64,000 nucleotides of DNA from Paucibacter sp. B2R-40 (GTDB lineage: Bacteria > Pseudomonadota > Gammaproteobacteria > Burkholderiales > Burkholderiaceae_C): assembly GCF_025717555.1 (NCBI RefSeq), contig NZ_JAJIRP010000007.1, positions 248,001 to 312,000 on the forward strand, given 5' to 3'. The notes beneath the pieces were generated by a model that was given only the letters and a program-made list of their open reading frames with translations, did not search any database and had not been told where the DNA came from. Below, one piece after another: positions 1-8,352 of this stretch. Position numbers and translations under genes: made by a program. Numbering within the stretch: position 1 is the stretch's first letter; each line of letters opens with the position of its first letter.

Positions 1-959
1 TCCAGTTGCAACAGCAGTTCGGGCTGCAAGGTTTCGCGCGCCAGCTTCGTCAGAAGCTTGCTGGCTGCCGGCGTGGCCACGTCGATGCCCAAGCCGGCGT
101 CGCTTGGCCAGTCAGCGTCCAAATGCAGATAGCGCTCGCCAAGCCTGTCTTCCATCATCGCTTTGACATGTTGCTGTTGCACGCTGATCAAGGTCATCAG
201 CAAGCGGCCATCGGTCAGCCAACCCACAGCCCCGGCAGCTTCATCCAGACCCTCGCTGGGCTGGTAATGCGCGGCCGCCGTGCCGATCGACAACATGGAC
301 ACGCGTGCCGGATCGATGCCGACGAAATATTCGATCTCATGCAAAGCGACTTGGTCGGGCGCGACGGCAAACAAGCCACCATCGGCATACAAGCGCGTGC
401 CAATGCGTACCGAGGGGAAGTAGGCTGGTGCGGCGCATGCGGCCATCGCCACATCCACTGCGCGCAACTCACCATCGCCTAGCGAGCCTGGCGCATGCGG
501 CGTTTTGAAGATCTTGGCATGGCAACTGCCAATGTCGACCGCGGGCACCACCACCGGATGCAGGGCCTCGCCCAGCCTCAAGTCGCCGAATTCAGCTTGA
601 AGTGCCTCGCGCAGGCGAGCACCGCTGTACTTCGGCCCGAGCACAGAGCGGCTCATGTCGAGCAGGCGACTGACCGTACTTGCCGGCAATGGGCGGCTTG
701 AGAACACCTCCGGGCCATGATCTCTGATCAGCCTGACGAGCCGATTCATCGGCAGCTCAAATGCCAGCGCCAGAGCCAGCACTGCGCCGATTGAGCTGCC
801 GGCCAGCAGGTCGAAATGGCGCGCCAGCGGGCGCTCAGCGCCTGCCTCCAGCGCATCCAGCAGCGTTGCGGTATAGAGCCCGAGAAAGCCCCCGCCGGCA
901 AGGGCCAGCAGATGACGAGGGGAGTCGTCCGCAGACATATTCGGTACTACGCTTGGCAT
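1..959 (-). CDS. Patatin-like phospholipase, CapV-like (C-terminus beyond window)
   Basis: Predicted serine acyl hydrolase that would cleave membrane phospholipids. Reading leftward from the ATG at 959 the protein shows the oxyanion-hole motif GGGFLG near residue 25, the nucleophile elbow GSSIG (Ser) in HFDLLAGSSIGAVLALALA near residue 55, and the dyad-partner motif DGG (YADGGLFAV) near residue 190. A GGGAG ribosome site precedes the ATG. No signal peptide is visible, so the enzyme is probably cytoplasmic. From memory, the order GGGxxGLYTA..ARHFDLxAGxSIG resembles the CapV effector of CBASS antiphage systems more than classical secreted patatins, but that is inference. The next genes in its direction lie outside the window, so a partner nucleotidyltransferase cannot be checked here. 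The frame stays open to base 1. Confidence 0.85.
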   Translation of the reverse strand, partial: MPSVVPNMSADDSPRHLLALAGGGFLGLYTATLLDALEAGAERPLARHFDLLAGSSIGAVLALALAFELPMNRLVRLIRDHGPEVFSSRPLPASTVSRLLDMSRSVLGPKYSGARLREALQAEFGDLRLGEALHPVVVPAVDIGSCHAKIFKTPHAPGSLGDGELRAVDVAMAACAAPAYFPSVRIGTRLYADGGLFAVAPDQVALHEIEYFVGIDPARVSMLSIGTAAAHYQPSEGLDEAAGAVGWLTDGRLLMTLISVQQQHVKAMMEDRLGERYLHLDADWPSDAGLGIDVATPAASKLLTKLARETLQPELLLQL

Positions 960-1073
960 GGGGGCTGCTCCCTGGCTTGTTTTAAGAGCGGTGCTGGTAC
1001 GGCGCTAGGCCTGGTGCACAGTCTGCGGCCAAGGCCTGGCTCGCAGATTGAGGCTGCTCATTTGTGGGCGCGA

Positions 1074-1114
1074 TTGATTCTGCTCATTGGCAAGCCCAAG
1101 TCCTGCTTTAGATT
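1074..1114 (+). promoter_or_regulatory. FNR-like box and -10 element before the DUF883 gene
   Basis: TTGAT-TCTG-CTCAT at 1074-1087 fits the FNR half-site pair TTGAT-N4-ATCAA at 8 of 10 positions. A -10-like TAGATT lies at 1109-1114, so the box would be centred about 40.5 bases before the expected start of transcription, the position of class II FNR/CRP activation. The same spacing (35 bases from box start to TAGA) recurs before the Hsp20 gene at 25279. Assignment is by eye only. Confidence 0.45.
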
Positions 1115-1145
1115 TGAAACCGAGATTCACATCAGGAGCCTTGCC

Positions 1146-1457
1146 ATGCCCCAAGTTCATGAAATCCATACCGACAAATTGAAAAACGATTTGCGTGTCT
1201 TGATCGCCGACGCCGAGGAGGTCTTGCGCGCTACCTCTGGACAGGCCGGTGAAGAGATGCACGAATTGCGTCTGCGCATGCAGGGCAATTTGCAACGCGC
1301 CAAGACCAGCCTGGCGCAATTGCCGCATCTCGCGCTTGAGCAAGCGCGCGCCGCCGGTCAAGCGACCGATGGCTATGTGCATGAAAATCCCTGGAAGGCC
1401 ATTACCGCCACGGCCGGCATCGGCTTGCTATTGGGCATGCTGATCAGTCGCCGCTGA
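1146..1457 (+). CDS. DUF883 (ElaB/YqjD-type) membrane-anchored protein
   Basis: Small protein of 103 residues with a long charged amphipathic helix (residues about 8-75, rich in Glu, Arg, Ala and Gln) followed by a glycine-rich hydrophobic segment GIGLLLGMLI and a terminal SRR. This is the ElaB/YqjD/DUF883 layout. Those proteins are inner-membrane, C-tail-anchored and stress or stationary-phase induced, and some bind ribosomes. The ATG at 1146 is preceded by AGGAG at 1134-1138. The frame is open further upstream, but that part has no protein-like character. The alcohol dehydrogenase gene begins 14 bases downstream, suggesting an operon. A candidate FNR-type promoter lies just upstream. Confidence 0.85.
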   Translation: MPQVHEIHTDKLKNDLRVLIADAEEVLRATSGQAGEEMHELRLRMQGNLQRAKTSLAQLPHLALEQARAAGQATDGYVHENPWKAITATAGIGLLLGMLISRR

Positions 1458-1468
1458 GGTCGATAGCC

Positions 1469-1513
1469 GATATGGCTGATATGGCTGATATGGCCGATAT
1501 GGCCGACATGCCC
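1469..1513 (+). repeat. 9-bp tandem repeat at the start of the alcohol dehydrogenase gene
   Basis: Four copies of GATATGGC(T/C) plus a diverged fifth, GACATGCCC, run head to tail. In frame they encode Met-Ala-Asp units and supply up to five in-frame ATG codons (1472, 1481, 1490, 1499, 1508). A change in copy number would move the distance between ribosome site and start without breaking the frame. Confidence 0.9.
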
Positions 1514-2554
1514 ACCAAGGCGGATCAAGCTGCACGGCGCTGGCTTTCCATGGCCATGCAGGCCCCAGGTCGCGGCTTGGTCGAAGTCTGGCAGCAGGGC
1601 TTGCCGCAGCCCGCGGCCGGGCAGTTGCGTATCAAGGTGTCGGCTTGCGGGGTCTGCCGCACCGACCTGCACATCCTCGATGGGGAATTGCCTTTTCCTG
1701 CGGACTTGGGCGCCAAGGGGGTAGTTCCCGGCCATGAGGTGGTCGGGCGCGTCGATGCGCTGGGCCTAGGCGTGGGTGGTTTCGAAATGGGTGCGCGCGT
1801 CGGCGTACCTTGGCTGGGCTGGACATGCGGTGCATGCTCGCATTGCCTGCAGGGCCGCGAGAACCTCTGTGAGATGGCTCGTTTCACCGGTTGGCAAGTT
1901 GCCGGGGGCTACGCCGAGTACATGCTGGCCGATGCGCGCTATGTGTTCGAGCTGCCACCCGCGTATGACGATGAGCATGCGGCCCCCTTGCTCTGCGCCG
2001 GGCTGATCGGCTACCGGGCCTACCGGATGTCCGGCCTTGCCGAGGCGAAGTCCGGCCGGCTCGGTCTTTACGGCTTTGGCGCGGCTGCCCACTTGCTCGC
2101 GCAACTGGCGCTGGCGCAGGGCTTGGAGGTATACGCCTTCACGCGGCCGGGCGACAAGCGGGCGCAGGCCTTGGCGCGCGCCTTGGGCGTGCAATGGGTG
2201 GGTGACTCGGAGCAGCCCCCGCCGCAGGCGCTGGACGCGGCCTTGCTGTTTGCGCCGCAGGGCAGTCTGGTGCCGACGGCTTTGCGGGCGGTGCGCGGGG
2301 GTGGCACGGTGGTGTGCGCCGGCATCCATATGAGCGATATCCCCTCGTTCCCCTATGCCTGGCTGTGGGGTGAGCGGCGCTTGCAATCGGTCGCCAATCT
2401 GACCCGGGCTGATGGCGAAGACTTCCTGCGTCTGGCTGCACGCATACCCTTGCAAGTGCATACGAAAAGCTATGCCTTGCGGGACGCCGAGCAGGCTCAG
2501 TGCGACTTGTGTCAGGGTCAAGTCCAAGGAGCGGCGGTGCTCTTGATGTCCTAG
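1472..2554 (+). CDS. Zinc-dependent alcohol dehydrogenase (MDR family)
   Basis: Medium-chain zinc alcohol dehydrogenase that would interconvert alcohols and aldehydes with NAD(P)H in the cytoplasm. The catalytic-zinc Cys is in CGVCRTDLH, followed by the GHE motif (VVPGHEVVGRV). The four structural-zinc cysteines are in CGACSHCLQGRENLC. The cofactor fold follows (GLYGFGAAAHL, a variant of GxGxxG). At up to 360 residues it has normal length once the repeat is discounted. The true start could be any of five ATGs in the 9-bp repeat, and homology proper begins near residue 30. This subgroup (single-domain AdhP/YcnD-like enzymes) is often found in hypoxia or stress islands with Lon and Hsp20, which agrees with this neighbourhood. 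Confidence 0.88.
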   Translation: MADMADMADMADMPTKADQAARRWLSMAMQAPGRGLVEVWQQGLPQPAAGQLRIKVSACGVCRTDLHILDGELPFPADLGAKGVVPGHEVVGRVDALGLGVGGFEMGARVGVPWLGWTCGACSHCLQGRENLCEMARFTGWQVAGGYAEYMLADARYVFELPPAYDDEHAAPLLCAGLIGYRAYRMSGLAEAKSGRLGLYGFGAAAHLLAQLALAQGLEVYAFTRPGDKRAQALARALGVQWVGDSEQPPPQALDAALLFAPQGSLVPTALRAVRGGGTVVCAGIHMSDIPSFPYAWLWGERRLQSVANLTRADGEDFLRLAARIPLQVHTKSYALRDAEQAQCDLCQGQVQGAAVLLMS

Positions 2555-2625
2555 CGCCACGACGGAGTGAAGCCATACAAATGGGCGGCCGGGTCGTGCA
2601 TCGAATGCAGCTACATTCATGCCCC

Positions 2626-5301
2626 ATGAGCACCGAACTGCCGCCAAAATTTGCACCGGCCGCTGCCCGCTTGAAGCGCGTGGTGGCCCTGGGCGCGTCG
2701 GCCGGAGGACTGGCTGCACTGGAGCAGTTCTTCGCCGGACTGCCTGCCAATACCGGTATGGCGTTTCTGGTCGCAACCCATATGGACCCGACCCAGCCGG
2801 CGATGCTGGCGCAGTTGCTGCAGCGTGTCACGGCCTTGCCGGTCAGGGAGGCCGAGCAGGGCCTGCGGATCTCGCCGGATCATGTCTACGTGATTCCGCC
2901 CAACAAGTCGATGACGCTGACGGACGACCGCTTGCAATTGGCCGAACCACTGCAGCCGCGCGGTCTGCGCCTGCCTATCAATATCTTGTTCGATTCGCTG
3001 GCCCAGGCATGGGGGGCACGCGCCGTGGCCATTGTGTTGACGGGCATGGGCGAAGACGGCACAAGCGGGCTGCGGCGGGTCAAAGCAGCCGGTGGCTTGA
3101 CGATGGTGCAGGCGCCGGCATCGGCGCAGTTCGACGGCATGCCCTGCAGCGCTATCAAGAGCGGCTGTGTCGACTTTCAGGGCGCCCCGGAGCAGCTGGC
3201 CCAACATCTGCTGCAGGAGGCGACAGAGCCCTTGGGCAGCGCTGGGCAAACGCATGATCCGAGCGCGCTGTCGGCACGGAATTTGGACGGTATTTTGACC
3301 TTGCTTAAGAATGCCGGCCGGCATGATTTCTCGCGCTACAAGCGCAGCACATTGAGCCGCCGCATTGAGCGCCGTATCAATGTGCACAAGCTGGATTCAT
3401 GCGCAGCCTATGAGAAGCTTTTGAGTGAACAGCCGCAGGAGCTTGATCTGCTGATGAATGAGTTGCTGATCGGCGTGACCGGCTTCTTCCGTGATCGGCA
3501 GGTCTGGCAGCGAATGCAGAGTGAGGTTATTCCTCAGCTGCTGGCCGCGCAAGAGGATGGTTATCAGTTTCGCGCCTGGGTGGCTGGCTGTTCGACGGGT
3601 GAAGAAGCCTACTCTTTGGCAATCGCGTTCGCCGAGGCGCAAGAGGCCAATCCTTTGCGCTCTGCCAGCAGCCTGCAAATATTTGCCTCTGACCTGAGTG
3701 CTGATGCGATAGATCGGGCCAGGCGCGGTAGCTATTCGGAGGCGATTTCCGGCGAAATGTCGGCGCAGCGCTTGCAGCGTTTCTTCAAGCTGGAGCAGGG
3801 CCAGTACCGCGTTGTTGGCTCGATCCGCGAGATGCTGGTGTTTGCCAAGCATGATTTGAACGCCGACCCGCCCTTCACCAAGCTTGACCTGTTGAGCTGC
3901 CGCAATCTGTTGATTTACTTTACCGCGCCGCTGCAGAATCGCTTGTTGCAGCTCTTCCATTACAGCCTGCGCCAGGGCGGCGTCTTGCTGCTGGGCTCGT
4001 CCGAAAGCATAGGCCGCTTTGCTGCCTTGTTCGAGCCGCTGGACGCATCACTGCGGATCTATCGCCGGCGCGACAATGTTGGCGGCAAGGTGATGGCGGA
4101 TTTTCCGGTTCGCGCCAAGCTGCACAAGCCCCCCCGAAGCAAGGAGACTCTTTTGACCGACGATGCCAGCCGCAAATCACCCAGTCTGCAAACCGCGGCC
4201 GAGAATTTGCTGTTGCAGGAGTTCGCGCCGCCGGCCGTGGTCGTCAACGCGCAGGGCGACATCCTCTTCATCAACGGGCGTACCGGCAAATACCTGGAGC
4301 CTGCCGCGGGTCGGGCCAACTGGAATATTCATGTGATGGCGCGTGACGGCCTGCGCAGTGCCTTGGACGGCGGCTTACGCCAGGCTTTGGCACAGCAGGC
4401 CCCGGTGCAGTTGCAGGGTTTGTCCGTCCAAGACGGGGCCTTGCGGCTGAGCGTTGACATCAGCTTGCGCAAGCTGCCGGGCGCGGACGAGGCTGGCCAA
4501 GCACTGTTGCTGGTCGCCTTCAATGCGCTGCCGATGCCGACAATGGCTGCAGCCGAGCCCGCCAATGCGACGGCCTTGGCGGGCAAGCCAACGACGCATG
4601 GGCGGCGCAGCGCCGCCTTGATGGAGTCCGAGGCCGAACTGCAACGCACCAAGCAGGAGCTGCAATTGCTGCGTGAAGACATGAGGGTCACGCAAGAGGA
4701 GTTGCAGGCTTCGAACGAGGAACTGCAATCGACCAATGAAGAGTTGCAATCGACCAATGAGGAGTTGACCAGTTCTAAAGAGGAGCTGCAGTCGATGAAC
4801 GAGGAGTTGCAGGCGATCAATGTAGAGCTGCAGACCAAGTTGGATGCGCTGGAACTGGCGCAGAGCGATATGAAAAATCTGCTCAACAGCACCGAGATCG
4901 CGACGCTCTTCCTCGACAAGGAGCTGAATGTGCGGCGCTTCACCGAGCAGGCGAAGAAGATTTTCAAGCTGCGTGACAGCGATGTCGGGCGGCCGCTCGG
5001 CGACCTCAGCAGTACGCTCGAGTTTCCCGATCTGCAGACCGATGCGAGAGAAACCCTGCGCAGCCTCGCCAGCTCGGAAAAGCAGGTGCCCACCGCCGAT
5101 CAGCGCTGGCTTTCGGTGCGCATCATGCCCTACCGAAATCTGAACGATCAGATCCTCGGTGTGGTCATCACCTTTGTCGATATCAGTGCCTCCAAGCAAT
5201 TGGAGGCCAAGCTTCAGGCTGCCCAGCGAGCACCAGCATCGAATGCATCGGCCACTGCTGGCCCAGTCGCTGCGTCGTCCGGCTCAAGCGGGGCCGTTTG
5301 A
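2626..5301 (+). CDS. CheB-CheR-PAS fusion chemotaxis-type sensor protein
   Basis: Fusion of 891 residues. The CheB methylesterase domain comes first (about 15-195) with the Ser-His-Asp triad visible as GASAGG (Ser25), ATHM (His52) and GMGEDG (Asp144). There is no receiver domain in front of it. A CheR N-terminal helical part (YKRSTLSRRIERR) and the SAM-dependent methyltransferase core follow (about 215-480), with the AdoMet loop VAGCSTGEEAYSLAI and LLSCRNLLIYF. A PAS-like segment, a long coiled coil of repeated EEL(Q) units (about 655-745) and a C-terminal PAS domain end the protein. Many relatives continue into a histidine kinase, but this one stops after the PAS domain. The ATG at 2626 lacks a clear ribosome site, and an in-frame ATG at 2605 is possible. 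A c-di-GMP gene lies downstream, so the pair may form one signalling unit. Confidence 0.9.
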   Translation: MSTELPPKFAPAAARLKRVVALGASAGGLAALEQFFAGLPANTGMAFLVATHMDPTQPAMLAQLLQRVTALPVREAEQGLRISPDHVYVIPPNKSMTLTDDRLQLAEPLQPRGLRLPINILFDSLAQAWGARAVAIVLTGMGEDGTSGLRRVKAAGGLTMVQAPASAQFDGMPCSAIKSGCVDFQGAPEQLAQHLLQEATEPLGSAGQTHDPSALSARNLDGILTLLKNAGRHDFSRYKRSTLSRRIERRINVHKLDSCAAYEKLLSEQPQELDLLMNELLIGVTGFFRDRQVWQRMQSEVIPQLLAAQEDGYQFRAWVAGCSTGEEAYSLAIAFAEAQEANPLRSASSLQIFASDLSADAIDRARRGSYSEAISGEMSAQRLQRFFKLEQGQYRVVGSIREMLVFAKHDLNADPPFTKLDLLSCRNLLIYFTAPLQNRLLQLFHYSLRQGGVLLLGSSESIGRFAALFEPLDASLRIYRRRDNVGGKVMADFPVRAKLHKPPRSKETLLTDDASRKSPSLQTAAENLLLQEFAPPAVVVNAQGDILFINGRTGKYLEPAAGRANWNIHVMARDGLRSALDGGLRQALAQQAPVQLQGLSVQDGALRLSVDISLRKLPGADEAGQALLLVAFNALPMPTMAAAEPANATALAGKPTTHGRRSAALMESEAELQRTKQELQLLREDMRVTQEELQASNEELQSTNEELQSTNEELTSSKEELQSMNEELQAINVELQTKLDALELAQSDMKNLLNSTEIATLFLDKELNVRRFTEQAKKIFKLRDSDVGRPLGDLSSTLEFPDLQTDARETLRSLASSEKQVPTADQRWLSVRIMPYRNLNDQILGVVITFVDISASKQLEAKLQAAQRAPASNASATAGPVAASSGSSGAV

Positions 5302-5332
5302 TTTAAGGCGGAGTTGGCCTGGCCAATTTTGC

Positions 5333-5396
5333 CAATTGGCCAATCGGTCAATCGGTCAATCGGTCAAGCGGTCAATTGGCCAATTGGCCAATTGGC
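5333..5396 (+). repeat. Eight-copy octamer tandem repeat between the CheBR-PAS and GGDEF-EAL genes
   Basis: Eight consecutive octamers: CAATTGGC, three CAATCGGT, CAAGCGGT, then three CAATTGGC. The CAATTGGC units are nearly self-complementary (CCAATTGG is a perfect palindrome), so single strands can fold. The array lies 31 bases after the cheBR stop and ends 54 bases before the next start. It is neither a classical terminator (no T-run) nor coding in any chosen frame. Confidence 0.95.
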
Positions 5397-5449
5397 AGGT
5401 CATTGAGACTTGTCAACGCAGGTCATGCGGCAAGGCCGAGGATGGGCAG

Positions 5450-7789
5450 ATGACCATGCCCTTATCAAATTTTGAAGCTCAAGCCCATAGCGAGGCGTTT
5501 GGCGATGCCACCGAGTTGCAAGATCAGGGGCGCTTGCTGCTCACCTTGCTGTGGGTGGTGGCATTGCTGCTGCCCTTGTTGGTGCTCGCCTTGCAATGGC
5601 TGCCTCATCCTCCTTTCGGTCCGCCTGATTGGGCATTGTTTTTTGCCGCCTTGCTGGCCTTGATGGGCTTGGGGCTGGGCACGTTTGCCGGCCGTTTGCG
5701 GCGCAGCGAACAGCGTCTGCAGCGTGTGCTGGCACAGCCCTGGCTCGGCGAATTGGTCTTCAGCGCGCATGGCTTGCTGCTGGAGGTCAGTCCGCTGGTG
5801 GCGCGTTTGAGCGGCTATAGCGCGCTAGATCTATCCGGCCACCCCTTGTCCGACTTGTTGCCGGCGGCCGAGTTCGAGGACATCGGTGACAAACCGACGC
5901 CCGTCCTTGCCGGCGAATTGCGGCAGACCGAGATGCGCTGCCAAGATGGGCAGATGCTGGCGGTTGAGTTGGTGATCAACCCACTGCCGGGCGAGCGCTG
6001 GCAGTTGCTGCTGCGCGACCTGTCTGAAGGCCAGCGTTCGCAACAGCATATTCGCCAGTCGGACATCGTTTTCGACAATGCCCGTGAAGCCATCATGATC
6101 ACCGACGCCCAGGCCCGCGTCACGACCGTTAACCCCGCCTTCACCACCATCACCGGCTACACGGCTGATGAGGTGATAGGCCTGAACCCGCATTTTCAAA
6201 ACTCGGGCCGCCATGATGCGGAATTTTTTTCGCATATGTGGCAAAGCCTGACTGAGCGCGGGCATTGGCAAGGCGAGATATGGAATCGGCGCAAGAATGG
6301 CGAGCTCTTCCCCAGTTGGCAGACCATCAGCGCCGTCAAAAATGCATCAGGTCAAGTGGAAAACTATGTCGCGCTGTTCTCGGATATTCATTCGCTCAAG
6401 AACGCCGAAGAGCGACTGCACCATTTAGCCCATCACGATGCGCTGACCGGGTTGCCGAACCGCTTGTTGTTCGCCAACGACTTGGCGCGTTCGATCGAGC
6501 GTGCCAAGCGCGGGGGCAAGAGCATTGCCTTGCTGTTTCTGGATCTGGATCATTTCAAGCTGATCAACGACACCATGGGCCACGCGGTGGGTGACAAGCT
6601 GCTGCATGAAATCGCCCGCCGCCTGCGTAACTCGGTACGTGCGCAGGACGCCGTGGCTCGACTTGGCGGAGATGAGTTCACGGTGGCGCTGGAGGATGTC
6701 GGTTCGCCCGACGATGCGGCGAGCATGGCGCACAAGATCATCGCGGCGCTGTCGGAGCCTATGCAGCTGGAAGGCAATCAGGTCACCATTTCGCCGAGCA
6801 TTGGCATTGCGTTCTACCCGGCCGATGGCGCCTGTATCGAAGATCTGACCCGTGCGGCCGACGCTGCCATGTACCGCGCCAAACAACACGGGCGCAAGAC
6901 CTTTGCTTTTTATTCCACCGAGATCATGGCCTCCGCGGTTGAGCGGGTGCTGATTGAGCGCGGCTTGCGCGCGGCCTTGAGCGAACAGCAGTTGGAGCTT
7001 TTCTACCAGCCACAAGTCGACATGACCAGCGGCCGCATCGTCGGCATGGAAGCTTTGCTGCGCTGGCACCATCCCGAGCGCGGCTTGGTTCAGCCAGATG
7101 CCTTCATCGGTGTGGCCGAAGAGACCGGCCTGATCAGCGAGATCGGGCGCTGGGTCATCCTGCAGGGCTGCCGGCAAGCGAAACTTTGGCGTGAGCAAGG
7201 CTTCAAGTTGGGCTATCTGTGGGTCAATGTTTCGCCAAGGCAGATTCTGCACAACGGAATTGAGGACTCGATCGCGCAGGCTATGCACGAAAACCAACTG
7301 CCCGGCGACTCCATCAAGCTCGGTATCGAGATCACCGAGAGCCTCTTGCAGTCAATGCCGCAGAGCGTTGAAGTCTTGAGCAAGCTGCGCGGCTTGGGCG
7401 TGCGCATCGCGATTGATGATTTCGGCACCGGCTTTTCATCGCTGGGCCTGCTCAAACATTTGCCCATCGATGTGATCAAGATCGACAAGATGTTCGTGCG
7501 CCATCTGGCCTTCGATGGCGACAGCCAAGCGATCACCGCCGCGATGATTTCGATGACCCATACCCTGGGCATGGGCGTGGTGGCGGAAGGCGTGGAAACG
7601 AGCGAGCAAATGGATTTCTTGCGTGAGCAGCATTGCGACATCGTGCAGGGCTTTTTGTTCGGTGCGCCATTGAACGTGCCGCAAGCCACGATGGTGTTGG
7701 CCCGCCATCGTGACGGCTGGCCGGATTTGCCAGTCCAGCAAACCGGGGCAGATGGACCTGCCGAACAGACCAGAGGTGCTGCCGCCTAG
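5450..7789 (+). CDS. Membrane PAS-GGDEF-EAL cyclic-di-GMP turnover protein
   Basis: Protein of 779 residues. Two membrane helices lie at about 25-50 and 60-82, followed by a weak PAS-like region and a clear PAS domain (about 203-320, with NPAFTTITGY and FQNSGRH). A diguanylate cyclase domain follows (about 325-485) with the intact motif RLGGDEF near residue 406 and an intact inhibitory site RAQD five residues before it. The EAL phosphodiesterase domain (about 500-755) has GMEALLRW near residue 534 and the downstream DDFGTGFSS loop. All catalytic residues seen are intact, so it could both make and break c-di-GMP, with PAS input choosing the balance. The ATG at 5450 follows GAGG at 5438-5441. 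The frame is open upstream through the octamer repeat, but that part is not protein-like. Confidence 0.92.
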   Translation: MTMPLSNFEAQAHSEAFGDATELQDQGRLLLTLLWVVALLLPLLVLALQWLPHPPFGPPDWALFFAALLALMGLGLGTFAGRLRRSEQRLQRVLAQPWLGELVFSAHGLLLEVSPLVARLSGYSALDLSGHPLSDLLPAAEFEDIGDKPTPVLAGELRQTEMRCQDGQMLAVELVINPLPGERWQLLLRDLSEGQRSQQHIRQSDIVFDNAREAIMITDAQARVTTVNPAFTTITGYTADEVIGLNPHFQNSGRHDAEFFSHMWQSLTERGHWQGEIWNRRKNGELFPSWQTISAVKNASGQVENYVALFSDIHSLKNAEERLHHLAHHDALTGLPNRLLFANDLARSIERAKRGGKSIALLFLDLDHFKLINDTMGHAVGDKLLHEIARRLRNSVRAQDAVARLGGDEFTVALEDVGSPDDAASMAHKIIAALSEPMQLEGNQVTISPSIGIAFYPADGACIEDLTRAADAAMYRAKQHGRKTFAFYSTEIMASAVERVLIERGLRAALSEQQLELFYQPQVDMTSGRIVGMEALLRWHHPERGLVQPDAFIGVAEETGLISEIGRWVILQGCRQAKLWREQGFKLGYLWVNVSPRQILHNGIEDSIAQAMHENQLPGDSIKLGIEITESLLQSMPQSVEVLSKLRGLGVRIAIDDFGTGFSSLGLLKHLPIDVIKIDKMFVRHLAFDGDSQAITAAMISMTHTLGMGVVAEGVETSEQMDFLREQHCDIVQGFLFGAPLNVPQATMVLARHRDGWPDLPVQQTGADGPAEQTRGAAA

Positions 7790-7819
7790 GGCGCCTCGAA
7801 TCCGGCGCCGCTGTCCGGG

Positions 7820-8056
7820 CTAACGCGGGCAAGCAAGTCGCGCCACGCCCTGCGCTTGATCGCCTGCCAGGCCGCCGCTCGCACCACCACGAGGCGCCAT
7901 GAATGCGCGTAGGCCCAGCAGACGGGCGCGCAGCTGCGGCCAAAGCCCGGGGTCGGCGTGGCACCGAGGGGGATGGTCAGCCAAGATGATCTGGTCCTGC
8001 GTGATGCAGACCATCGCCTCATGCAGCAGCACAAAAGACAAACGGGGTTCGCGCAA
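7820..8056 (-). CDS. Small hypothetical protein with TTG start
   Basis: Frame of 78 codons that starts at TTG (8056) and is preceded by a strong GAGGAG ribosome site about nine bases upstream. That is the main reason to call it. The N-terminal half (LSFVLLHEAMVCITQDQIILADHP) looks like folded protein, while the C-terminal half is Gly/Ala/Arg-rich and less convincing. A frame shift near residue 50 would connect it to a more protein-like frame (WQAIKRRAWRDLLARV), so it may be a broken gene. I do not recognise it. Confidence 0.4.
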   Translation of the reverse strand: MREPRLSFVLLHEAMVCITQDQIILADHPPRCHADPGLWPQLRARLLGLRAFMAPRGGASGGLAGDQAQGVARLACPR

Positions 8057-8352
8057 GATGTAGGCTCCTCAACGCAAGACGGATGGGGCATAAGCCCGTA
8101 TTTCGACGGTCAAGTCTAGGGCGACTTTTGCTGCCGGCATTGAGTTGACGCAAGACCGGCGCTCTTGGCTTGGCGGGCGTAGGCGACAGACTTTCGAGAG
8201 CTTGGGTGCAGCGGCCTAGGTGGCCTGTTTTCGCCAAATTGGCGCCTGAGGTGTGCCTAAGTTGCGCTCAACTTGAGGATACGCAATTCGAGGCGTTGGC
8301 GCTGCATCGACAGTCGGCTTGTGATTCTTATCCGCTTCATCAGGTGACGCCA

